From the NCBI RefSeq assembly GCF_002234675.1, contig NC_019870.2, positions 3,988,985 to 4,052,984 on the forward strand: a stretch of 64,000 nucleotides of DNA, written 5' to 3'. Source of the DNA: Oryzias latipes. Its lineage: Eukaryota; Chordata; Actinopteri; Beloniformes; Adrianichthyidae. Each line of letters begins with the position of its first letter. Within the stretch, counting starts at the first letter, position 1. The notes under the pieces were generated by a model. The model was not told the DNA's origin, made no database searches, and worked only from the letters and a program-made list of their open reading frames with translations. Position numbers and translations under genes: made by a program. Shown here in pieces: positions 57,001-64,000 of the stretch.

Positions 57001-57443
57001 TTTGTTTTATGCTTTTAAGCCTGCAGCAGATTTATTTATGGTTATGTTGGATGGAAAAAAGTTTCAAATATCTGTCATGTTTTACAATGGAAGAATTCAT
57101 GTGGAAAAGAGGTGTCCGTGTTATGTGCGTCATAATGGAAACGTAGCTTAATCTTCTGTTATGACGTTTGATGTGGACTTTTTACAGTCCTTTATCTTTT
57201 TTATTTGTTTGAATTTTCCAGTCTCACCTCACGTTGGGTCCAGAAATCTTAGGAGGTTTTGTTTTTTTGAAACTTATGAAAATTATGAACATTTTCCAGT
57301 TGTTGCTAGTGTTTCCCAATAAAACGATGCCTCTAACTTGATTGCATAACTTTATAGAATTTGCTAACCATCAGTTACCTCTGTTTTTTTCCCCCCCATC
57401 ACAGATTCAAAGAAACCTCCGGAAGCTCCTCGACGAGACTTAA
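47939..57443 (+). CDS. gramd2b: GRAM domain-containing protein 2B (GRAMD3-like), 14 coding exons, 432 residues
   Basis: Exons are 47939-48024, 48369-48497, 49259-49346, 49418-49487, 50440-50543, 50615-50710, 50778-50849, 52699-52779, 52931-53042, 53585-53734, 53828-53909, 54029-54133, 54217-54301 and 57405-57443. All introns are GT-AG and all phases agree, giving 1,299 coding bases. The protein has an acidic/basic N-terminal tail, a GRAM domain (about residues 108-215), the signature SSSGSQTP after a DFxDxFxDLDGV block (about 243-275), a hydrophobic membrane segment (about 347-370), and a C-terminal tail ending in a KLDK-IQRNLRKLL-type helix. These blocks match GRAMD2B in order and the length matches the human protein. 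By family knowledge it is anchored in the endoplasmic reticulum and its GRAM domain binds anionic lipids at contact sites. It has no VASt sterol-binding domain, which separates it from GRAMD1/Aster proteins. GRAMD2A is the closest alternative, but CALQRDILYQGK and FHSKVFGRDTKISIP fit 2B better. Confidence 0.93.
48102..48119. repeat. gramd2b: G run in gramd2b intron 1
   Basis: About 19 G about 75 bases downstream of the exon 1 donor. Confidence 0.9.
48369..48497 (+). CDS. gramd2b: gramd2b exon 2
   Basis: Codes residues 29-71, Arg/Glu-rich (ERRQRRRGRAP then LDPEPEPTEVRKK). Acceptor ATGTCCAG, donor GTAACC, phase 2 on both sides. There is no recognisable domain, and assignment rests on frame continuity and good splice sites. 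Confidence 0.75.
48990..49192 (-). mobile_element. Family A fragment, copy 5, in gramd2b intron 2
   Basis: Internal segments (TTTCTGGGTATTTCTTTTTA, AGCAGGAGAGCATGTAAACA, CTCTGCAGAAACTATGTTC) in minus orientation with the middle deleted. Confidence 0.6.
49259..49346 (+). CDS. gramd2b: gramd2b exon 3
   Basis: Codes residues 72-101 (PTEQLSPMLTLSDFEAKFD). Acceptor TTGAACAG, donor GTAGAG, ending in phase 0. It precedes a 71-base intron that leads into the GRAM domain. Confidence 0.8.
49418..49487 (+). CDS. gramd2b: gramd2b exon 4, start of GRAM domain
   Basis: Codes residues 102-124. It contains QYHKIFKEVGREEPLKQ, the conserved lead-in to the GRAM domain in GRAMD2 proteins. Acceptor CTTTCAG, donor GTAAGT, ends in phase 1. 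Confidence 0.92.
49510..50390. mobile_element. Family H element, copy 2, filling gramd2b intron 4
   Basis: Inverted ends CAGCAACGCGCGTTCAAG (left) and TTCTTTGAACGCACC (right). The interior holds two direct diverged repeats of about 290 bases beginning near 49,820 and 50,095, and a strong inverted repeat at 50,129-50,223. Confidence 0.55.
50440..50543 (+). CDS. gramd2b: gramd2b exon 5, GRAM domain
   Basis: Codes residues 125-159 with CALQRDILYQGKMFVSD and NWICFHSKVFGRDTK, the strongest family match in the gene. Acceptor TGTCTGCAG, donor GTTTGC, ends in phase 0. Confidence 0.96.
50615..50710 (+). CDS. gramd2b: gramd2b exon 6, GRAM domain
   Basis: Codes residues 160-191, ISIPVTSVMFIRKTKTALL followed by VPNALVIGT. 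It is flanked by introns of only 71 and 67 bases, typical of compact fish genes. Donor GTGAGG. Confidence 0.96.
50778..50849 (+). CDS. gramd2b: gramd2b exon 7, end of GRAM domain
   Basis: Codes residues 192-215, HVFVSFLSRNTTFKLLKSI then CLHLE, the last strand and helix of the GRAM fold. Acceptor TTTTCAG, donor GTAACC. Confidence 0.95.
50850..51589. other. gramd2b: gramd2b intron 7, left part
   Basis: No exon or repeat family recognised. A family I repeat follows it. Confidence 0.35.
51590..52095 (+). repeat. Family I repeat, copy 3, in gramd2b intron 7
   Basis: GTTCACGCGATAAGTGCG, AGCCGTAAGGGCAGTTATG, GGCTAAAGTGCGATGAAAGG, GTAGCATCACTCGCACGTC and CAACGGTACGCTCCAATTTT match copy 1 block by block. 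Confidence 0.6.
52699..52779 (+). CDS. gramd2b: gramd2b exon 8
   Basis: Codes residues 216-242. It contains SSCENSFRG and ends LPL, matching the ENSFR...LPLDF linker of GRAMD2B. Acceptor GCTGCAG, donor GTCAGT, phase 0 on both sides. Confidence 0.93.
52931..53042 (+). CDS. gramd2b: gramd2b exon 9
   Basis: Codes residues 243-279: DFSDDFPDLDGVLQKRRQN then SSSSGSQTPDYEK, a conserved acidic and Ser-rich block of GRAMD2B. The donor is GTGTGT at 53,043, ending in phase 1. Confidence 0.93.
53106..53476 (-). mobile_element. Family A, copy 6, in gramd2b intron 9
   Basis: It starts AAAGTCCCACTCCGATCATC at 53,108 and ends with the inverted GAGTGGGACATTAAAG near 53,475. At about 370 bases it is an internally deleted but two-ended copy. 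Confidence 0.75.
53585..53734 (+). CDS. gramd2b: gramd2b exon 10
   Basis: Codes residues 280-329, a poorly conserved linker. The acceptor is TTGCTCAG. Two in-phase donors are possible: GTACTT at 53,735 (used here) or GTCGGT at 53,768, which would add 11 residues (TSVLNLNAFAG). Neither is strong, so this 3' edge is the least certain in the gene. Confidence 0.7.
53828..53909 (+). CDS. gramd2b: gramd2b exon 11, start of membrane segment
   Basis: Codes residues 330-356 and ends in the hydrophobic run FHILLVIYLF. The donor is GTGAGT, phase 2. Reading on past the donor meets a TGA at once in this frame, which supports the splice. Confidence 0.9.
54029..54133 (+). CDS. gramd2b: gramd2b exon 12, end of membrane segment
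   Basis: Codes residues 357-391: VSVLFLSSCYMGFKIVALE then QRLNSLL, the end of the membrane helix and the following amphipathic helix conserved in GRAMD2A/2B. The donor GTAAAA at 54,134 is weak, but reading through would hit TAA at once, whereas splicing restores the conserved C terminus in exons 13 and 14. Confidence 0.9.
54217..54301 (+). CDS. gramd2b: gramd2b exon 13
   Basis: Codes residues 392-420 with KSQDEVNAEIYGELSTNLF then KLDK, matching the conserved C-terminal region of GRAMD2B. Acceptor GTTGCAG, donor GTTTGT, ends in phase 0. Confidence 0.93.
54302..55084. other. gramd2b: gramd2b intron 13, left part
   Basis: AT-rich and without a recognised feature until the tandem array begins. 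Confidence 0.35.
55085..55835. repeat. Decayed tandem repeat, about 43-bp unit, in gramd2b intron 13
   Basis: Units resemble TTTAACTATTTCGTGGCCAC followed by AAATTAGTATTTGGTTTGTA and CGA. In the best part the GTAGCC/GTGGCC landmark recurs at 55,091, 55,134, 55,177 and 55,220, exactly 43 bases apart. Later units vary in length. About 15 units can be traced. Confidence 0.75.
56109..56760. mobile_element. Fold-back element with 65-base inverted arms, gramd2b intron 13
   Basis: The left arm 56,109-56,172 and right arm 56,695-56,760 are near-perfect reverse complements. Each carries two copies of CCGGATGTTCTCGGG and two of GGGTCCTTC. The interior is AT-rich and includes CAATTGTCAATAAAGTTTTT near 56,615, which looks like the end of a retroposed tail. 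Confidence 0.7.
56785..56880. repeat. Self-complementary short repeats
   Basis: TTTAAATCTCGTAAATGTAC, AATTACGAGATTTAAAATCG and CGACTTTAAATCTCGTAATT alternate in both orientations, so the stretch can fold on itself. It is a known style of fish palindromic minisatellite. Confidence 0.65.
57405..57443 (+). CDS. gramd2b: gramd2b exon 14 (last coding exon)
   Basis: Only 12 codons plus stop: IQRNLRKLLDET then TAA. It completes the C-terminal helix that follows KLDK in the family. The acceptor is CCATCACAG behind a pyrimidine tract. It lies 3.1 kb from exon 13 across a repeat-filled intron and was located by this family match. Confidence 0.92.
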   Translation: MQRNLRKLLDET

Positions 57444-57750
57444 AAAAAAACGGATATACCGGAGCAGCGAACTTGGTTGCCAAAAGTCTTTTTGCATAAA
57501 TGCTTTGTAAATGCTTTTTTTAAAATCTGATTTCAAAACAAAACTAGATTAGACTACTAACTTGATTTTCGTCATCATCCAAAGCTTTAGAGTTTATTTT
57601 AAATGTTTTATTTTTAAAGAAGTGAAATAGATGTGTAGATCCCTCCTTTGGCCTTGTTTGCACAGCAGGCGAGGTTTTGCTTTTGTTGTGCAATCTGCTA
57701 ATTTAAAATAATGTGCCTTTAGTAAATAAAGGTGCTCTAGTCCGAAAAGA
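57444..57750 (+). other. gramd2b: gramd2b 3' UTR with candidate poly(A) signal
   Basis: AT-rich sequence follows the stop. The first AATAAA is at 57,725-57,730 and a second at 58,222-58,227. Use of the first is inferred. Confidence 0.45.
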
Positions 57751-59354
57751 AAGAAAGTTTTATATTTCTATATATGCTGTAAACATGTGTGCTAGAAAAG
57801 CATAGTAACCGTAAAAACACATTTCTGAAAATATTCATGGATTGACTATTATATATGTATTTAAATATGCCGTGTGTGAGACTGCTGTAGATTTGGATCG
57901 GGGCTGTTCGTACCTTCTGCTGTGATTGTTTTAGAGTTTATTAAGTAAATTACTCTTGTAATATCTGCTGAACTTTGCTTCCTCTGCATTCTTCTTTATC
58001 GAGGCAGCAGGTTATATAAGACCGAGCACTCAGTCTTGTGACACGGCAGCAGGCCACAAACAAATGAATGCAAAGAGAAGTGGTGTAAGACGATAGGAGG
58101 ATTATTTGGATGAACACCTGCAGGTGGTTTGCTACCATTGACTGTGTGTAAGAAAAACCTATAATGATCACAAGGCTCAAAAAGATACAAAGACAACGTA
58201 TTCAAACTCCAGTTCATACCCAATAAAACAACTTTAAAAATGTACTTTACATTATAAAACTCTAAAATTGATTTTAAAAACAGAATTTTTTTGTAAGTAA
58301 GTTAGAACTTTATTTTTAATGGTGTTTTCAGACAACGGACAATTATAAATTCAAATGAATTTGACCTTTTAGTTGAACAATTTGCATGTTTTTGTCAGTG
58401 TGCATCAGTTTTTCCTGCATACTCTTCCAAAACATGTTGGTTGATGTTTGTGGACATGTTCAGACTCAATTTCAGAACATGTTTTACATAAATACAAAAC
58501 CTTTTTTTTTAAATGAAATATAACCTTAAATACAGTTAAGTACAAATGCAGTACAGTTTGGAGGTCTTGAGATGTTTCTTTGAGCAACAGGAAAGCAGTA
58601 CCACAACTTCCCTTTGAACCATGACTTTAAACTTCTATTCCCTCTAGCCAGTCAACTGTCATGTTCTTTTGATGTTTTTTTTAGTATCATTTAAGTTTTT
58701 TGTTGTTTGTTGTCACTGGGAGAAAATGGAACTTGATTAATTTTAAGAACTTTTTTTTTCAAAAGCAGAAATAAAAGAGCAGTAAAATATAGAAGATAAA
58801 CACAGATGACCCAAAAGTACACAAGGCTGATGTTAAATTTGACCCAAAAAAATCAATAAAAATATTAAATTTTATAAAATAAAATGTTTATACAAATATG
58901 GATTTATTAAAAAAACAACAATAGAAGAATTTTATTCTTTAAAAACACAACAGTTAAACATGGTGGTGGTAGTGTGATGATGTTAATCAATTGGCTAGAA
59001 GACATTCATAAGATAGAATCTAACTTTAAGCTAATGAACTCAAAAGTACTTTAAAACTGTTCTGTAAGGACAAATTAAAAAATATCTGTAAAACCTGATG
59101 GTATGTTTAATGTTACAGTTAAAATAAATACATTCTTATCATAATTTACTAGTTTTTCCAAGTTGTGACTTTTTGTATTTTTATGGTAAGCGCTTACCAT
59201 TTTTTAAAATAGAGGTTTAGGTATCCTTATATTATAAATAATCAAGACTTAATTAAATCACAGAGGACTAAACTGAAATCAGATGCCAGATCATATAGTT
59301 TTCTTTGGTTAGTCTAATATATTTATTAAATATCTTCACACCAAAAGTTACTTT
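57751..59354. other. Intergenic, AT-rich
   Basis: CATGGTGGTGGTAGTGTGAT near 58,959 encodes HGGGSVM, a Tc1-transposase-like word, so a very worn Tc1 copy may lie at 58,900-59,200. A perfect 18-bp palindrome is at 59,183-59,200. Confidence 0.35.
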
Positions 59355-59716
59355 TAAAGATGCGCTCTGATGAAAATCATGTTGTTGTTGCATTGTTATG
59401 ATGGTAAATTAAACAAATTTAAGCTCAAATTTGCACTTCTGGGTATTTCTTTATTCAAATCGTTGTATAAAAGATTGTATGTGTGACGAAGAAAATATCC
59501 TGGGTGGACCACAAGCTCCCAGGTGTGCTCCATTCTGATGCATCCAGTTGTAGACAAATACGTAGATCCATAAATGCCTTTGTTTTCCTCATCTAAGCTG
59601 GAATGCAACTGTATGGCTGGATAGCTCTGATGTTGGATGCCATTTTTGTTTCACATGTCATGGTAGTTTGTGAGTGGCTGTAAGCTAGTGGGAGAGCATG
59701 TAAACAAATGTAAATG
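59355..59716 (-). mobile_element. Family A, copy 7 (one-ended)
   Basis: It starts with a diverged end (AAAGATGCGCTCTGATGAAA), continues through TTCTGGGTATTTCTTTATTC and a residual frame on the minus strand with SSLDEENKGIYG, and stops at AGAGCATGTAAACAAATG. Confidence 0.65.
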
Positions 59717-59877
59717 GTGTATAAATGTCAAATTTGCAACAGTAAAAAAAAAAAAAACGTTTTTTTAAGCAACGCTCTAAAACAAATGTTTAGGGACCAA
59801 CTTCACGCAGATCAGTGCAGCTCAGTACGGTTGATCCAATGACTCCTGTTGGGACTTCTAAACATCACAACAGACAC

Positions 59878-60100
59878 TTCCTCTTTCGGCTTCTCCCATC
59901 AGGGGTCGCCACAGCGAACAAGTCGCATGGTATATTTGGCAATGTTTTACGCTGGATGCCCTTCCTGACGCAACCTTCTCAAACCGGGCTTGGAACCGGC
60001 ACAAAGGTAGAGAAGGGAACAGGGAGCAGCCCGGAGTCGAACCCTGGTTTCACGGATGGAAGGCGCCGCAAACCAGCACGAGCTAAACCAGCTCCCCTAA
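59878..60100 (-). mobile_element. tRNA-derived SINE sharing the RTE LINE tail
   Basis: Read on the minus strand it starts with a tRNA-like head (GGTTTAGCTCG box A region, GGGTTCGACTCC box B) and ends with CGCTGTGGCGACCCCTGATG followed by a GAAGCCGAAAG end. That is almost the same tail as the LINE ending at 62,281. This is the usual layout of a SINE mobilised by a partner LINE. Confidence 0.8.
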
Positions 60101-60242
60101 ACATCACAACAGACACAATTATCTTAAAATTTCCATACTGAACCAACCAGTTGTGTTGTATGTTGGTGTACTGCCCTCATGTGGCTCGCTTGATCTATCG
60201 CAGTCTGAGGTTTCCTGATAATTGTGGTTTAAAACATCGTGT

Positions 60243-60455
60243 GTAACCCTTGTGCTATCTTAGATGACCCCACCCTTACATTGACGTGTTCTCCCTACCA
60301 TGACAAAGGTGGATAAAGGTGGAAAGATTTCATGTAATCCATGGACACCAGTGAGGATCATAAATCTTTGAAGAAAAAAGGTTCAGCGCACTGTCTAGTG
60401 GGTCTAGATGACCCAACTCCCAGTGTTAGAGTGCCTAGGATAGCACAAGGGTTAA
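60243..60455 (+). mobile_element. Family B TTAA-flanked MITE, copy 4
   Basis: Ends CCCTTGTGCTATCTTAG and GGATAGCACAAGGGTTAA, with the left target changed to GTAA. It lies 0.2 kb upstream of the LINE. Confidence 0.8.
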
Positions 60456-60667
60456 TCATGTTCAGAGCAGTGGAGAAACAGCAACAGTTTCCCATAGGGA
60501 TGATTCATTTTAACAACAATTGAGTCATATATTTTGTGGTTGACAGTCTGATTCATAGTAACTATTGGTACATTTTGAACGATCCTATTCACTTTGACCT
60601 AAATTCGATCTTTAGCCAAAACTTCTACCAGTGTGACTTAGAGATAAATACTAAACAGCGCAGGTGA

Positions 60668-62281
60668 AGTTGTCCAGATTCCTCGTATTTCTTGAAAGCA
60701 TGTGTACAGAAAAGATGGAAGGAGTATTTTGAGGAGCTGATGAACGAGGAAAATGACAGGGAAAGAAGGGAGGAAGATGTGGTTGTTGTGGAGCAGGAAG
60801 TAGCAGAGATTGGAAAGGATGAGGTTAGGAAGGCTCTGAAAAGGATGAAGAGCGGAAAGGCCGTTGGTCCTGATGACGTACCTGTGGAGGTATGGAAGTG
60901 CCTAGGAGAGACAGCAGTGGAATTTCTAACAAGGTTGTTCAATAGGATTTTAGAGAGTGAGAAGATGCCTGAGGAATGGAGGAGAAGCGTTCTGGTCCCA
61001 ATCTTTAAGAACAAGGGTGACACGCAGAACTGCAGCAACTATAGAGGAATAAAGTTGATGAGCCACACAATGAAGCTGTGGGAAAGAGTAGTGGAAGCCA
61101 GGCTTAGGAAGAAGGTGGAGATTTGTGAGCAGCAGTATGGTTTCATGCCCCGTAAGAGCACCACTGATGCCATTTTTGCTTTGAGAATGTTGATGGAAAA
61201 GTACAGAGAAGGTCAGAAGGAGCTGCATTGTGTGTTCGTAGATTTAGAGAAGGCGTATGACAGGGTGCCGAGGGAGGAGCTGTGGTACTGTATGAGGTCG
61301 TCTGGAGTGGCAGAGAAGTATGTCAGAGTAGTTCAGGACATGTATGAGAGAAGTATGACGGTGGTGAGATGTGCTGTAGGTCAGACAGAGGAGTTCAAGG
61401 TGGAGGTGGGACTACACCAAGGATCAGCTTTGAGTCCTTTTTTGTTTGCTATGCTGATGGACAGGCTGACAGACGAGGTAAGACAGGAATCTCCCTGGAC
61501 AATGATGTTTGCTGATGACATTGTAATTTGCAGTGAGAGTAGAGAGCAGGTGGAGGAACAGCTAGAGAGGTGGTTTGCTCTGGAAAGAAGAGGTATGAAG
61601 GTCAGTCGTAGTAAGACAGAATACATGTGTCTGAACGAGAGGGATCAAGGTAGAAGCGTTAGGTTACAGGGGACTGAGGTGAAGAAGGTGCAGGAGTTTA
61701 AGTACTTGGGGTCAACAGTTCAGTGTGATGGGGAGTGTGGAAAAGAGGTGAAGAGGCGAGTGCAGGCAGGTTGGAGCGGGTGGAGGAAAGTGTCAGGAGT
61801 GTTGTGTGACAGAAGAGTGTCAGCAAGACTCAAAGGAAAGGTGTACAAGACAGTGGTGAGACCAGCTCTGCTCTATGGGTTAGAGACGGTAGCAGTGAGA
61901 CAGAGACAAGAGGCTGAGATGGAGGTAGCGGAGATGAAGATGTTGAGGTTCTCCTTAGGAGTGACCAGGTTAGACAGGATAAGGAACGAGTACATCAGAG
62001 GGACGGCTCATGTTGCCTGTGTTAGCGACAAAGTCAGAGAAGCCAGACTGAGATGGTTTGGACATGTTCAGAGGAGGGATAGTGGATATATTGGTAGAAG
62101 GATGTTGGAGATGGAGCTGCCTGGCAGGAGGGCAAGAGGACGGCCAAAGAGGAGATATATGGATGTCTTAACAGAGGACATGAAGTTGGCTAACGTTAGG
62201 GTAGAAGATGTTCATGATAGAGTGAGGTGGAAAAGGATGATTCGCTGTGGCGACCCCTGATGGGAAAAGCCGAAAGAGAAA
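60668..62281 (+). mobile_element. 5'-truncated RTE-type LINE
   Basis: A non-LTR retrotransposon fragment that lacks the endonuclease domain and whole 5' end, beginning in the run-up to the reverse transcriptase. After the stop codon it ends with the short tail GTGGCGACCCCTGATGGG plus a purine-rich end. No LTR, RNase H or target-site duplication is evident. Clade assignment to RTE is from the style of the RT and C-terminal motifs, not from a search. Confidence 0.85.
60692..62260 (+). CDS. LINE reverse transcriptase, N-terminally truncated but open for 522 codons
   Basis: Reverse transcriptase palm motifs are intact: motif A VFVDLEKAYDRV (D184), motif B GLHQGSALSPFLF (240-252), and motif C FADD with both catalytic aspartates (275-276). 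Downstream are KTEYMCLN, the thumb-like LKGKVYKTVVRPALLYG and the RTE-typical RLRWFGHVQRR and GRPKRRYMDV blocks. No frame break or stop interrupts it, suggesting a young insertion. The frame is open back to 60,668, with a stop at 60,665. The first residue shown is an arbitrary non-ATG position because the true N terminus is missing. Autonomous mobility is unlikely without the endonuclease. Confidence 0.88.
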   Translation: MKACVQKRWKEYFEELMNEENDRERREEDVVVVEQEVAEIGKDEVRKALKRMKSGKAVGPDDVPVEVWKCLGETAVEFLTRLFNRILESEKMPEEWRRSVLVPIFKNKGDTQNCSNYRGIKLMSHTMKLWERVVEARLRKKVEICEQQYGFMPRKSTTDAIFALRMLMEKYREGQKELHCVFVDLEKAYDRVPREELWYCMRSSGVAEKYVRVVQDMYERSMTVVRCAVGQTEEFKVEVGLHQGSALSPFLFAMLMDRLTDEVRQESPWTMMFADDIVICSESREQVEEQLERWFALERRGMKVSRSKTEYMCLNERDQGRSVRLQGTEVKKVQEFKYLGSTVQCDGECGKEVKRRVQAGWSGWRKVSGVLCDRRVSARLKGKVYKTVVRPALLYGLETVAVRQRQEAEMEVAEMKMLRFSLGVTRLDRIRNEYIRGTAHVACVSDKVREARLRWFGHVQRRDSGYIGRRMLEMELPGRRARGRPKRRYMDVLTEDMKLANVRVEDVHDRVRWKRMIRCGDP

Positions 62282-62289
62282 GAAGATGT

Positions 62290-62398
62290 GTAACCCTTCT
62301 GCTATCCTAGACACTTTACCATTGGCAGTTGGGTCATCTAGACCCACTAGACAGTGCGCTGAACCTTTTTTCTTCAATGATTTGCGATCTTCACTGGT
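62290..62398 (-). mobile_element. Family B MITE fragment, copy 5
   Basis: One end (CCCTTCTGCTATCCTAGAC) and half the body, then a direct switch to family C sequence at about 62,398. It begins within ten bases of the LINE tail. Confidence 0.7.
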
Positions 62399-62797
62399 GG
62401 TAGTGCCCTGAATTTCAAAAGCAATCTGGACACCATGCTCAATACTTTTTTTTTTAAATGGCAGATATGTCGTCATCGATTTCACGAATTTAAAATTTAA
62501 TTGATATGAGCGTTTTGCTAATTATTATTTATGAATCTGCTGTCTTCTGAAGATAAAAATATTTATGATTTATTAATCAAAAAAAACATTTAAATAAAAA
62601 AAAATTTGCAAAAATTGTTCAGACGCAATGCATTGTGGTCTATATTCACCGCTCTTGTGACCATCGATGCACACTGGTTTTTCGCAGAGACTTCTGGGAC
62701 ATTTCTAGGGCACTCGATTTTGGGATTGTGGATTCAAACAGCACTACAACATGGCCAAAGCTCTATGCACTATATAGAGGTTAGGGTGGGAATTCGG
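62398..62797. mobile_element. Family C short DNA transposon
   Basis: From TAGTGCCCTGAATTTCAAAA to CACTATATAGAGGTTAGGGT, including ATGCATTGTGGTCTATATTC. Its left end is truncated at the family B fragment. Confidence 0.7.
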
Positions 62798-62799
62798 GC

Positions 62800-63124
62800 A
62801 AAGCATAAATGTGTGGGGCATTCAGGGGCCCAGAGCCCCCAAAAATCCTCAGACACCCCTGCAGCACTAAAACGTGGCAAGATCTTTTGGCAAGTTGCTG
62901 TGGGTCACCGATGCTACAGTCATTTAAATAGGTGTTGTTCATTGGATTCAATAAATAAATAAACAATTTAAATGTCTAAAAAATAAACTCCCTCAGCAGA
63001 CTGAATTTTTAAATTCTTCTTCCTTCATTAAAAAGTTTTTCGGTTTTCTTTTGAGTAAGATTTTTTTTTCCCATTTAATTATTTTTTTAAATAAATAAAA
63101 CGGATTAAAAAAATATACAAATTC
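62800..63124. other. Intergenic, AT-rich
   Basis: No gene or clear repeat before the CpG-rich region starts. Confidence 0.3.
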
Positions 63125-63473
63125 GTGACATCAGTGACGTCGACGGTTACAGGCGCCTCGGGATTAAAGCCACGCCCATTCCCAGTTCTGGACCAATGGT
63201 TCGCGCGCTTCCACAGCTCGTCTGCCTGTCAACCCAAGTCCCTCCCACCGGATGACGTAAGGGCCAGTCTGCGAGTGAAATGGCGATGTTGGACAATAAC
63301 AGCCGTCGCGTTTGCAGACCACATCTGTATTATGTGGCTAGCGCCGAAAAAGACGCCTCCAGCCGGCTGCGCCAACACATATAGTCACGGCTCCGGGCAC
63401 GAGCGTCGACCTGCGACGAGGAGACGGGATTCCACGGCGTCCGCGCGCGATGACAGTTTAGCCTGAACCGCTG
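63125..63473 (+). promoter_or_regulatory. CpG-rich promoter and candidate first exon of an unidentified gene
   Basis: GC and CpG content rises sharply at about 63,125. A CCAAT box (63,192 region) and a CRE-like TGACGTAA (63,253 region) lie upstream of an ATG in good context at 63,280. That frame is only 34 codons (to TAG at 63,382-63,384). A strong donor, CTG followed by GTGAGT, is at 63,474. The likely reading is a noncoding first exon (about 63,270-63,473) with the 34-codon frame as a uORF, and the coding exons to the right of the window. I cannot name the gene. Confidence 0.5.
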
Positions 63474-64000
63474 GTGAGTTCAAACCACCGGAGCGTCTGA
63501 AAAAGCCTTTTCCAGTAAATGTGTCTGACAGGCTTCAGCTTTGAAGGGGCGTGGCGGCGCGCGCGCGCCGGCCACCGGCGCCCACGCGGAGGGATGCTGA
63601 TGGCGAGAGGAAGGTGGAGAGAGGAGACAATGGAGGGGTTCCGTTACCGGGTAGACTCTGAGAGCGGAGCCGCGAGAAGAGAGAAGAGGAAGAATGTAAA
63701 CAAAGGGTGTGGGCCCCCCCCCCCCTCACCCACAGCTGGCCTCCGCCGCCCACACCAGTACCCCCCCCCCCCCCCCCCGCCCATTCCAGCAGGAGGAGGA
63801 TCCACACTCATCATCTGGAGGCCCCTCATTACCTGACAGCAGAACTGCCGTCTTTGTTTAAGTGCTAAATGAACCCCCCCCCCCTTCCCCTGAGATCAAC
63901 ATGGCACATTCCAGACTCACCTGAAGAATATGTTTACCTGTTCTGCAATAATCCGATCCAGAAGTCTGATCATCAGAAACCCGGTTTACATGTGTTCATC
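63474..64000. other. Start of the first intron of the right-edge gene (inferred)
   Basis: GC-rich to about 63,710, then several C runs (63,714-63,725, 63,761-63,778, 63,873-63,883). No second exon is recognised before the edge. Confidence 0.3.

Noticed and set aside
59990..60100. Possible tRNA gene on the minus strand
   Set aside because: Same reasoning: the tRNA-like part is fused to the LINE-type tail of a SINE.
60625..61038. 137-codon minus-strand frame
   Set aside because: Antisense shadow of the LINE reverse transcriptase.

Overview
The window is nuclear DNA of a teleost fish. Its genes are split by GT-AG introns, CpG-rich first exons stand in AT-rich surroundings, and the spacers are crowded with short non-autonomous DNA transposons, SINEs, LINE fragments, microsatellites and long G or C runs. 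One recurrent short transposon (ends AAAGTCCCACTCCGAT) and one TTAA-flanked element (ends CCCTTGTGCTATC) resemble repeats I associate with medaka-like percomorph fish. That species-level guess is weak.

Layout: 1-28,200 is a gene-poor spacer upstream of a developmental transcription factor gene, carrying many transposon remnants between single-copy-looking stretches that may hold regulatory elements. At 28,512-30,619 (+) lies a two-exon NocA/Nlz zinc-finger co-repressor gene, best assigned as znf703, with a CpG-rich promoter region. 30,620-47,600 is a second repeat-rich spacer. At 47,939-57,443 (+) lies a complete 14-exon gene for a GRAM-domain membrane protein, best assigned as gramd2b (gramd3). 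Every exon joins in phase to give a 432-residue protein. Its introns carry several transposons, a decayed 43-bp tandem repeat and a fold-back element. 57,750-63,100 holds a 5'-truncated RTE-type LINE with a still-open reverse-transcriptase frame, a tRNA-derived SINE that ends with nearly the same 3' tail, and more short transposons. 63,125-63,700 is a third CpG-rich region that looks like the promoter and first exon of a gene running off the right edge, which I could not identify.

The two identified genes have no known shared pathway. ZNF703 acts in the nucleus as a Groucho/TLE-type co-repressor, and GRAMD2B is an endoplasmic-reticulum-anchored lipid-binding protein. No CRISPR array, operon or prokaryote-like system is present. 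The most unusual material is structural: nested transposons that give a relative order of insertion, inverted duplications, three members of an unrecognised repeat family, and the LINE/SINE pair sharing a tail.
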